Below, piece after piece: positions 38,842 through 47,948 of a stretch of 64,000 bases of DNA. The notes below the pieces were generated by a model, which did not search any database, was not told where the DNA came from, and saw nothing but the letters and a program-made list of their open reading frames with translations. The stretch is from Strongylocentrotus droebachiensis (taxonomy: Eukaryota; Echinodermata; Echinoidea; Camarodonta; Strongylocentrotidae), in assembly GCA_035222895.1 (NCBI GenBank), contig JAVYIG010005357.1, forward strand, positions 17,501 to 81,500, read 5' to 3'. A program made the position numbers and the translations under genes. Positions within the stretch are counted from its first letter, which is position 1, and every line of letters begins with the position of its first letter.

Positions 38842-41800
38842 AAGGAGAGAGGAGGAGAGAGAGAGAGAGATAGAGGAAGGAGAGAAAGAGAGGAGGAGAG
38901 AAGAAGAAAGATGAGAGATTTCAGAGGAAGGGTAAAGATAATATCTTTGTTAGAACACACTGACTATCATGAAATTGAGATTTGACAGGGTTCCAAACCT
39001 CAAGAACAAACCTGCAATGTGATAAAATCTCTGACCTGATCCTAATCTTTACACAAATGCCTGGGATCAAGAATGTTCCTACCACCATCAAAAAACTTTT
39101 TTTTTTTTCTGTATCCCCTTGGTGCCTTCTCTTTAAATTATGGGTGCAATGGACTAGTGTTGATTGCTGGAGTGGACTGGTATTGACAGATTTCATGTAG
39201 ATCTTGATTGGACAATGTCAATCACTTTGTACCTGATCTTCCAATGAAAATACACTTCAGATTTCATTGTCTCATGCAAAGCAGTTGCCTTTTCACTAAA
39301 GGGTACTGCATTTTTCTGTTAAGTTTCGAATTCCAAATAAGGCTCAGTCTGGACAGGACACACAAGAATATGTTAAGATTACAAATGTAGGAAGGACTGG
39401 AGAAGCTTTTATAGGACAACCAACCTTCTTTGAGAAGAGAAAGGAGAAGAAAAAAGGGCAAATTCATAGAAATAATAATTGAATACAAATGATATCCAAT
39501 GACTAGAAATAGAATTGGAGATCCTGTAGAAGAAATCATTAACAGCATTAAAGTGAACATTTAAATTCATGATACATTGTTGATGCACAGAAGATTAAAT
39601 CAGTACAGATAAGGGCACTGTAGAGTCAAGGCAATACATTTCAAGCACTACAATACTATACAGAACAACTGTCTCGGCAGTCAAGTAAAACCCTCAAGAA
39701 TATCTTCAACAGTGCTTTCGCATCTTCACACATACTCTCGATTACATACACATTTACCAAGACATGAATCATTTAAAGCCATGCACTTGTATCAGGATTC
39801 AGTGCCATATGCCGGATCAATGAAAATTACACAAAGGAAGACAGAGGAAGACTGCCATCAAAATTTGATCACAGTTTTTATTGTGATTTAACCATGGAAA
39901 TGGATATAAATGTAGAACAAACAGAGAAAAGTTGTCATGCAAAATAAGATTCTATAATGACCCAGTGAAACTGTCAAATCTATTAGGATTCTCAACATTC
40001 ATTACACTTCCTCCAATCACTTTATTGTTTCTTTAAAACAAAAGTACCTGTACATTTCATTGTGTCATCACTTGAATTTAATTTAATTTAGGCACCACTT
40101 TCACACAAAAACATCAAATATAGACACCTTTCTGAACAGTGTGAAACTTGTCACCATCATACACCTATTAACAATCATTATCAAGCAAGCAAGCAATCAT
40201 TGTCACTCCAACAATCAAGAGAAATCACTCTCCATTAGTCACTGACACAGATTTGCACAGGATGTGATGATTAAATCTGGTAAATAGTTGTTCATATGAC
40301 TGGTGCATTCAGGAGGCTTTGTTTTATGAAGTTTTCATCCTTTTGATGGGATATTCTGAATTCATCATTGATCTGCCAGTAGAATGAAAACCCCCACTGA
40401 TACGATAGCAGGGAATTCCTTTTTAAATCAGGGATGTGCTAAATAGAGACCGTGAGAAATCCTAAATCCCATCTCTCACCTCCTCTATCTCCAAACTCAG
40501 TTTAAGAGTGAATCAACAAACGCCTTTGAGTTTACAATAGAGGTAATACTTGTGTATTACCCGTAGGACTTGGAAGGCATGACCAACATGCAGCTTCCCG
40601 TAGCGCATCGTATCAGGCCCATCATAGTGTCGGTGTGGAAATTGAAGTTGGCATGTGATGCCTGAGACTTAGGCTTGTCTCTTCCTCTCATACTCCTATC
40701 ACATTTGAACTGATGGTGCACCTTGCACCCCTATCAGATCCAGGAATATGTTGGAAAGATGAAAGAGGGGGTATTAGAGAGTTAATGGATCGAATCAGAT
40801 CAAAAGGGATGAAATAGGAAAGGACCTGAGAGGATTATAAAGAAGCAGATACCAGGGGCCCGTCTTACAAAGAGTTACGATTGATCCAAATCAATCGTAA
40901 GTCCTCCAATCAATCGTAAGTTTGCAGTCTCCTATCTCTTATGTACATAGTTACGATTGATATCAATCGCAAATAAGTTACGATTGATATCAACTCTTTG
41001 TAAGACGGGGCCCAGATCTTGAACAGCCTTGCATGACTTGAAGGTAGGCATAAGAAGGCGTGAACAGGACATGAAGTCAAGGAAATCATTTCCTAAATAA
41101 GGAAGGAACCGAGCAAGGTTACCTCTGCCATTAGAACATATTCAGTCAGAAACTCGCAGAATGTGCACATTTCAGAGGACAGAACTTGCAGTTTCGTTCA
41201 TGTTGCTCCTAGGTCCACATCTGTGGTGGTCTGATCACAACTTTTCACTGCAATTAAATTATTTCGGTATCATCCAACCAGAATTTGATAATGAACCCAG
41301 GACATGGGATATGACCCTTTGGGAGATGAGTCTGGCAGGTGATTGGTCAATATCAAGGCCAATGGTTAGTTACCGGGATGAAGACACTGCCAGGTGTGAA
41401 GACATCATGGAAAACTATACCCTATATCCTTCCTGACCCAGGCTATCTCATTAGAAACATGTCAAAAAGAATCCTTTGCACCTCTTTATATTCTAGGTCA
41501 AAGAGGCTTCAGCAATGTTTAGCCGATATTGCCTACGTTGGAAGGAGAGATAGCTAGGTGCAAATGACGTCACCCATTTAAATTTGAGAGGAACTGAAAT
41601 TGACCTGCTCGTTGCTAAGATGAATTATCAAAATAATGGATGATTTCAGAATCGTTATCTTGTAATTTGATTTTACAGTGTGCCCATACAGGATTAATAG
41701 CCTCAAGAGGAATATGGATAATTGGTCAGAGAGACCCAAAATAGTTTTGATTTTGAATTGCTATAAAGATATTATATCATATTTTTAATTATGTGGCACA

Positions 41801-43763
41801 AAATCATTGTTATAATGTCTTTAGTTTCAAGACAATCAAGAAAAAAAGCAAAGAAATCTGTATTTCTCTAAACTATGGTTTCTACATCTGGATTTAAAGG
41901 TACCGGTACTCAATAAGAATACATGCAAGATCCTCTCTTGACCAGTGTATCATATGCTTCAAACTTCCGAGTATATATTATGCTTTTTCTGATACCACAG
42001 AATGGCTATTAAACATAGGAGAATCCCCTTTATTACATGTTTGGTTTTTAAGATTGCTTCTCTGTGATTCTCAACGAGCCTACTTAGGTTGTTCTACTCA
42101 AATTTGAGGAGGATGTTTAGGATGGGTTAAAAGATCTGCCATGAACTCATGTTCAGACGGCGTGTTACATGATGGATATGGATGACTAGAGGAAGACACC
42201 ACAGGGAACTTCCCACAGACATTCACGATGCGTGGGATCATGTCTTGAACACTGTTCATGCAGGTTCCATTTTTTTTTAAATTCACAGATTCTGGGATGT
42301 AGGATAAACTGAAGACCAAGAAAGGTTTAGGCAGGAAGCCAATTAATGATACAATTACATGAATTATATGGCCCTTGCTTTTCAGTTGACTTTTAGAAAT
42401 TGTTTCTCAGTACTCATATTAAAATCTGCCAGTTATTTTGAGAGCTAATCTTCCAGTCGTAAGAGACTTACCCCCCCCCCCCCTTTAATGAAAAGCAAAG
42501 ATCTGTTTGGCAAACTTTGTGATGCCTACAGAACAGATTGTTTATGTTTCGTATGACTCAGGGAATTATTCACTAAACTTCTTTCTGAAAGAGGAAGCAA
42601 ATTAATTATCCCTCCAATGTCTCATCTTTGGATAGATTGATGGTTGATACTGATGTTAGAAAGTGTTATCAGTCGAAATTGAGAGGCACCAGTTTGTAAA
42701 TGTTATAAATTTTGTTCATTTAAATCCACCCATTGTGTGGTAGTTATATTCTATATTTCAGAAATATATTAGGGATTTCCTATCAGTTGATCCCTACTGA
42801 CGTGACAACCAAATCCACAACAGGCAAAGAGCCCTACTAATAATGCATCGAGGTTGCCAAAATATATATTGGAGAGAAAAGGGGCACCTGAAAGTGGAAA
42901 GAGAAAAACCTGACCAAAGGGAAACGCTGATTATGAGGCCTTACAGCTTAGGAAATTAATCATATGTTGGTCTGTCTGATATGCGACGCTACACGCCTAT
43001 CAACTTCATGATACAGTATTTTTGTGTTTCCTGTCTGAATGCGTAACTTGTGGTTGGGGAGAGGATTTAGGCTGTGTTTCACACTCACTGTGCAGTTGAG
43101 ATTGCTGTAAATGTCATGTATTTGATAACACTCAAACAAATAATGAACATTTCTTTTGTTTGAATAAACCCATTGATTTTTTTTCTTCAAAAATGATGTT
43201 ATTATTTCATAATGTATTAACAAAATTACTTGAAGTTTTTTTAAAACCTGTATTAGGAACCATGTCTGTAAAATATTTTAGAACTGATAAATTTTATGAA
43301 AACTCCATAATACAGTACATTTTTACAACGAACCTCCAACCACCCCCTCCCCCCCTCCCTTCCCCCCCCCCCCACCTTCTCCAAAAAAAAGAAGAAGAAG
43401 ACTTGGCTATTTATCTTGAGGAATGTACCCCAAAATTGTAACACAAAATTGTAAAACAAATTGTAACACAAATGTAGCTTTATAGCGTGCCTTCTGTCAG
43501 GCTCATTTATTTGTTTGTAAGGATGTAATATTTAAATTTTTCAAGTGAAAATTGGAACACCTGTCATTTGGGTATCTCCCCTAAACTCCCCAATTTAGAA
43601 AAGTGAAAAGTGCCCCAACATTAAAGTTAATCTATTTGTTATCCCATGAGCCTATTAATCCTAAATGGTTGCCACATTCACCTAACCACCCTCCTGAAAT
43701 TGTGCTAATTCTTGTTGGGTATACATGACCATGCAGCTGCTTGAAGGTTTTACCCCCTTCCTT

Positions 43764-43801
<38 letters not shown>

Positions 43802-43865
43802 CCTCCCTCCCTCCCTCTCTCTCCCTCCCTCTCTCTCCCTCCCTCTTTCTCTCTCCCTCCCTCTT

Positions 43866-43898
<33 letters not shown>

Positions 43899-46800
43899 GA
43901 TCTGTCCTCCCCACCACTTCCTCCATCAATTTTCATCTTTTGCCTTAGGCTCAGTGGTCACATCAGATACCTGTTGACGCATCCAATATCAGTTACATCA
44001 ACTGTGAAATTATAGTTTGCCTCTTAATTTCATGCAGGCAAATATTCAATCACTTTTCCAAACTTGTTTAGGAATGTGTGATAACCAGTAATAGGTGGTT
44101 TAACAATTGGTATTGTAAACTCATATTTAAACATTGTTCCATTCAAATGTGTGTAGTTAACCATAGTTATGTTGTCCCATATGATTTTTTTTGAAGCATG
44201 ATCATCAATCAGAGTTTGTTATCTTACGTTGCAAAACAACATGCTCAGCAATCTTATTTTGTTGTAATCATTATATATCTTTTCATATAAGTTTTAAAGA
44301 AATTATTAATCTCATCTTTGGGGGAGGGGTTGTCTTCTCTTTAGAAAGAAGTCTCAAAAATGATTTTGAACTTGATGATTGAACCCTCCATTTTTTCCTC
44401 TCCTATATTTCCTAGATTTTTTATGACCCCTCAGCATGTTAATCCTACCGAAGCCGTCCAAATCCACGAAGATGTGAATGCTAGAAAATCCATTGGCATC
44501 CATTGGGGCACCTACACTCTAACCAACGAGGTAATTTATTCATTGTGCTTAATATTTGTTTGTGTCTTTCATGTTCATCCTGCTGTAGATGGTTTAAGAG
44601 GCCTGTGCATTGTAGCCCCACAGAGGCGGTGCAGATTCATGAAGATGTCAACTCACGCAAGTCGGTAGGAATACACTGGGGGACATTCCGACTTGGCAGT
44701 GAGGTATAAAAAACAGTTCTCCTACGCTAATCTGAAACTTGCTCCACCAACAATTGCTCCAAGCTTTATTTTGTGAAAGTTTACTGGAAAGAGGTTACCG
44801 GTACTGGAATACGGGTAGATTTGGTGTTTGGTCTAGGGTGTAAATTAAGAATTTGGTTAGTGAAGAAAATTGACCGCAGAGAAATTGTTGACAGAGCAGG
44901 TGTCATAAAACCTCTTCTACTGTATATATATGCATGTGTCATCTTGGTAGTACATTTGCAGAGAAAAGAAGGTAGATGATTGAAGTGAAATTAGGATAAT
45001 AATGATAAGTGTTGCATGATAAGTGTTGCATGATAAGTGTCCCAGGTCGAAAAAACAGTTGGATACCAGTTGAACCAACTGGTACTGGTACCAGTTGATT
45101 CCAGTTAAGTTAACTGGATTCAATATGGATATTGGAATACTGGAATCAACTGGTAACCAATTGATTCCAGTTAGACCAGTTGATTCCAGTTAAGTGAACT
45201 GGTTTCAATATGGAAATTGGTTTAGTGGAATCAACTGGTAGCTGGTATACCAGTTGATTCCAGTTAAGTTAACTGGATTCAATATGGATATTGGAATACT
45301 GGAATCAACTGGTAACCAATTGATTCCAGTTGGACCAGTTGTCAACTGCACCAGTTGATTCCAGTTAAGTGAACTGGTTTCAATATGGAAATTGGTTTAG
45401 TGGAATCAACTGGTAGCTGGTACCAGTTGATTCCAGTTAAGTTAACTGGATTCAATATGGATATTGGAATACTGGAATCAACTGGTAACCAATTGATTCA
45501 ACTGGTAACCAATTGATTCCAGTTGGAATACCAGTTGTCAACTGGTACCAGTTGGATCCAGTTTACCAATTTCCATATTGGAAACAAACAGTTGATCAAT
45601 AACCAGTTGATTACCAGTAGCGACCAGCAATCAGCTGATAATCAATAATCAATATTGCTTAGCAACCAACTAGACCACATTTACTTAAACTCTTGCTAGA
45701 CCCCATCACTTAATCATTTGAGGCGCATTACATTTGAGTATAAGATTAATTATGTACTTGCGAGCTCATACATACATATATACAAAATTATACATGTTTT
45801 TACTGGTTATCAATAACATAAATCAATATATATCTATGTTTACGTCCTAAATTGGATGTAAAACATGATCAGACATAATATAATATATTTGTCAATGATT
45901 GACTAATAAAATATAAATCACAAACTTAATGTGCATTAATTAATTGTCACATTTGCTTGACAGATCATGATAATAACGTTTTCTGTGAAAACATGCAAAT
46001 TAATCATGAATATGCATTAGATACATTGAACTGGTTTTTCAACTGGTATTCTACTGGTTTCAACTGGTAAATCAACTGGCAATCATCTACTGGTTTCAAC
46101 TGGTAAATCAACTGGCAATCATCTACTGGTTTTCAACTGGTAAATCATCTGGTAATCATCTACGGGTTTCAACTGGTAATTCAAGTGGTACTCATGTATT
46201 GGTTTTCAACTGGTAAAGCAACTGGTAATCATGCATCTACTGGTTTCCAACTGGAATCAGCTGGTATCAAATGGTCCAGTTTGGTCACTGTGCTGGAATG
46301 AAGTTATGAATTACCAGTTAAGCCCATTGGTTTTAACTGGTATCAACTGGTCTAATAATATACCAATACGCCTATAGTTAATGGCTTTCAAATGGAATCA
46401 ACTTGTAAACTACACCCAGTTGGATTTCAATATGTTCCAACAGGAAACAACTTGTCTCATTGTCCACTTTGGTTAATTTGTATGGGTTTTAAACTGGAAT
46501 CAACTGGCAGATATACCAGTAAGGCCTATTGTTTTTAACTGGTATCAACTGGTGTAACAATTTACAAGTATAGTTCATTGGTTTTAACTGGAATCAACTG
46601 GTTTGTTTTCAGCACGTGCCAGTAAGGTCAATGGGTTTCAACTGGGATATACTGGTGCATGTGAAGTTTTCCAGTACCAGTTGAATCCAGTTGCAACCAG
46701 TAGATTAAACTGGCACATATTCCAGTTCCATCAACTGGATTCAACTGGTACCAGTTGATTCCAGTAGATACCAGTTGAAAATCCAACTGGTTTCAACTGT

Positions 46801-47948
46801 TTTTTCGACCTGGGGTTGCATGATAAGTGTTGCATGGTAGGGTTACAAAAGTCAACAAAGGTGATCAGGAAAAGAGGATTAAAATGGGCCCCTGGACTAA
46901 GCCAATTCAGGCTTGTGAGCAATGAGTAATTGTTCAGGTCAGTTAACCCAAACGGTGTTTTAATTGTTGATGTAATGCTCAGGATCCTGTCACAGACAAT
47001 TAAATGAGCCTGTCTAATACATGCATTAACCTTGTAAAGCTGTTATTAATATTTCAGAGGACAGCTGTAGATAGGAAGAGAGCAAGTTTATGTGTGACTA
47101 GCTCTCTTCATCCTTCCCCTTCCCTAGTTCCCTCTTTTGATTATGTGTATCCCTCAAACTCATCACTCCCTTTATGTTACCCCTTCATCCCTCAATGCTC
47201 TCTTTTGTCTTTTTCCTATTATCTCCAATATGCTGCATTTTCCCCCCTTTTCCTTGTTGCTCTCACCCTCATTCCTTCTGCACTCTAATCTTAACTTGTA
47301 CATCCTTAAACTGTCTTTTCTTAACCCCTCTCTCTTTATTTTAGTGCTCTTTATTAAACTCATCTGGTCTTTTCTTTCACTTCCCCCTCGTCAATTTCAT
47401 GTGATGGGCTGTGTCTTTAATATGTGCCATGATCCATGCTATTCTTTGTCTTGAAAGTGTCAACATTTATGTCCTTACAATGAAGCATGATGCATGATGA
47501 GCGGTGTTCCTGTTAAACTGTGGAACCCATCTCCAGTGATCTGAGTCATTGTCTGTAAACATACCCAAACAACTTAACCCTTGGCATACTAAGAATCGAC
47601 CACTACAGGGTGAGCCTCATTCATACCCATACAAAATGGGATCCACCAGGATAACGAGGGTCCATGTGGGATGACAAATCATTATTACATTTCCGTCAAA
47701 GTACGAATTCCCAGGGCAAATTCTCTCCAAGAGCTACCACATTCCCTTCTGCTACAGACGTCTTGATATTGGTTTCTTACCAATTCATGATTTGTTAATC
47801 TGTTTGTCATTTCTTCCTGCAGCATTATCTGGACCCGCCCAAGGAAATGAAAAAGGCCCTCGAGAGCAAAGGGCTCCCTCTAGAGGATTTCTTTGTAATG
47901 AAGCATGGTGAGTCAAGACTACTCCTAGAAGAAATGGAAATGGACTGA
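30042..47948 (+). CDS. NAPEPLD: NAPE-PLD (N-acylphosphatidylethanolamine-hydrolysing phospholipase D), multi-exon gene
   Basis: Joined coding exons are 30042-30834, 37502-38139, one of 44416-44530 or 44589-44703, and 47823-47948 (TGA at 47946). A small upstream exon at 29839-29882 is likely. Members of this family are membrane-associated zinc hydrolases that cleave N-acylphosphatidylethanolamines to N-acylethanolamines such as anandamide. Seen here: the metallo-beta-lactamase HxHxDH signature (HSHFDH, codons at 37751-37768), the later zinc-ligand His in PAQHWG (37955), the bridging Asp in AGDTGY (38048) and the last His in IHWGT (exon 4). The core matches vertebrate NAPE-PLD nearly colinearly, from the NPWETW box to the C-terminal KHGESR. 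From the first in-frame ATG inside exon 2 (30361, context ACCATGG) the protein would be 450 residues. The frame is open further upstream, so the real N-terminus is probably longer than in mammals (about 393 aa). All splice phases agree. Confidence 0.95.
31060..31089. repeat. G homopolymer with one TA interruption
   Basis: About 17 G, then TA, then about 10 G, in NAPE-PLD intron 2. It could form a G-quadruplex in the pre-mRNA. Confidence 0.8.
32285..32440. repeat. degenerate GGGGGCT-CTTTT repeat
   Basis: Five spaced copies of a TTCGGGGGCTCTTTT-like word, ending in CCCCGAGCCCC, which complements it. Confidence 0.55.
37502..38139 (+). CDS. NAPEPLD: NAPE-PLD exon 3: main metallo-beta-lactamase catalytic exon
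   Basis: A 638-nt exon in phase 0 that ends in phase 2 (CCA AG|GTAATG), with acceptor TATCCCGTAG. It encodes about 212 residues of the alpha-beta/beta-alpha fold. In order they show [27 protein letters not shown]-like [20 protein letters not shown] (zinc ligands), [34 protein letters not shown] (zinc-ligand His), [20 protein letters not shown] (bridging Asp) and [12 protein letters not shown]. Every zinc ligand expected in this part is present, and no frameshift or stop was seen. This single exon alone is enough to name the gene. Confidence 0.97.
38791..38910. repeat. 120-nt purine tract, mostly (GA)n
   Basis: Almost uninterrupted A/G with GAGAGA cores. It is complementary in kind to the pyrimidine tract at 43753-43898 in the same intron. 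Confidence 0.9.
40856..41013. mobile_element. GGGCCC-type MITE, copy 1
   Basis: GGGCCCGTCTTACAAAGAGTT at the left (a 20-base core is shared) faces its complement at the right, AACTCTTTGTAAGACGGGGC. Internal words of the kind GATTGATATCAATCG form further palindromes. The best preserved of three copies in the window. Confidence 0.85.
43753..43898. repeat. 146-nt pyrimidine tract, mostly (CT)n and (CCCT)n
   Basis: Only C and T across the whole stretch. It lies about 517 nt upstream of exon 4a. CU-rich RNA of this type is a typical binding site of PTB-family splicing regulators. Confidence 0.9.
44416..44530 (+). CDS. NAPEPLD: NAPE-PLD exon 4a (first of two tandem alternative exons)
   Basis: A 115-nt exon with a CTCTCCTATATTTCCTAG acceptor and GAG|GTAATT donor. 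The first A completes the AG left by exon 3 (Arg). It reads [20 protein letters not shown], then [18 protein letters not shown]. The His in IHWGT (codon 44501-44503) aligns with the zinc ligand H343 of human NAPE-PLD, and the His in QHVNP with H321. The next exon must start in phase 0, which 47823 does. It is 58 nt from a second, diverged copy at 44589. Confidence 0.93.
44589..44703 (+). CDS. NAPEPLD: NAPE-PLD exon 4b (second of two tandem alternative exons)
   Basis: The length (115 nt) and the splice phases equal those of exon 4a. The acceptor is TTCATCCTGCTGTAG and the donor GAG|GTATAA. It reads [20 protein letters not shown], then [18 protein letters not shown] after the shared Arg codon. 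By my count 27 of 39 residues match exon 4a. The IHWGT histidine (codon 44674-44676) and the other conserved His are kept. It preserves the Trp-Phe that follows Arg in the mammalian protein, whereas 4a keeps the mammalian-like QHV. Both exons look functional. Including both adds 115 nt and breaks the frame, so they should be used one at a time. Confidence 0.9.
44704..47822 (+). other. NAPE-PLD intron 4 (3.1 kb)
   Basis: More than half of it is the CAACTGGT-array element at 45041-46814. The remainder includes a 14-bp tandem array that this element interrupts and a pyrimidine-rich stretch at about 47100-47400 with no recognisable coding. Confidence 0.75.
45041..46814. mobile_element. 1.77-kb element with 21-bp inverted ends made of CAACTGGT arrays
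   Basis: CCCAGGTCGAAAAAACAGTT at the left is matched exactly by the complement of the right end. Both arms consist of dozens of AACTGG or CCAGTT words in both orientations. The left arm includes three units of about 160-173 bp beginning near 45091, 45250 and 45423. A middle of about 430 bp (45600-46030) is AT-rich and unrelated. No transposase ORF is present. It is inserted into a tandem array of the 14-mer GTTGCATGATAAGT, and GT flanks both sides. I read it as a non-autonomous DNA transposon with extreme subterminal repeats. Confidence 0.75.
47823..47948 (+). CDS. NAPEPLD: NAPE-PLD terminal coding exon
   Basis: The acceptor TTCTTCCTGCAG precedes 41 codons and a TGA at 47946-47948. The peptide opens [20 protein letters not shown] and contains [21 protein letters not shown]. 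It corresponds to the vertebrate C-terminus (HYLEPP, EDFFVLKHGESR). It joins in phase 0 to either exon 4a or 4b. The downstream 3' UTR could not be delimited: no AATAAA is obvious within about 2.9 kb of the stop, and the first good one seen is at 50895. Confidence 0.95.
   Translation, partial: HYLDPPKEMKKALESKGLPLEDFFVMKHGESRLLLEEMEMD

Larger units (their letters stand above)
38140..44415 (+). other. NAPE-PLD intron 3 (6.3 kb), upstream of the alternative exons
   Basis: It holds a 120-nt purine (GA) tract at 38791-38910, a GGGCCC-type MITE at 40856-41013, a polypyrimidine (CT) tract at 43753-43898 and C-rich runs near 42472 and 43340. ORFs inside it (for example 41161-41436) have no recognisable homology. 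Confidence 0.7.

Noticed and set aside
38702..38914. ORF of Glu-Arg repeats (plus strand) and Leu-Ser repeats (minus strand)
   Set aside because: A direct translation of the GA microsatellite.
41161..41557. 91- and 72-codon ORFs in NAPE-PLD intron 3
   Set aside because: No homology, overlapping frames, no phase-compatible splice sites leading to neighbouring exons.
43682..44015. ORFs of Leu-Ser-Pro or Arg-Glu repeats
   Set aside because: A direct translation of the CT microsatellite.
44397..44668. 102-codon ORF spanning exon 4a, the 58-nt spacer and part of 4b
   Set aside because: It reads through both splice sites and is out of frame with exon 4b, so it is not a fused exon.
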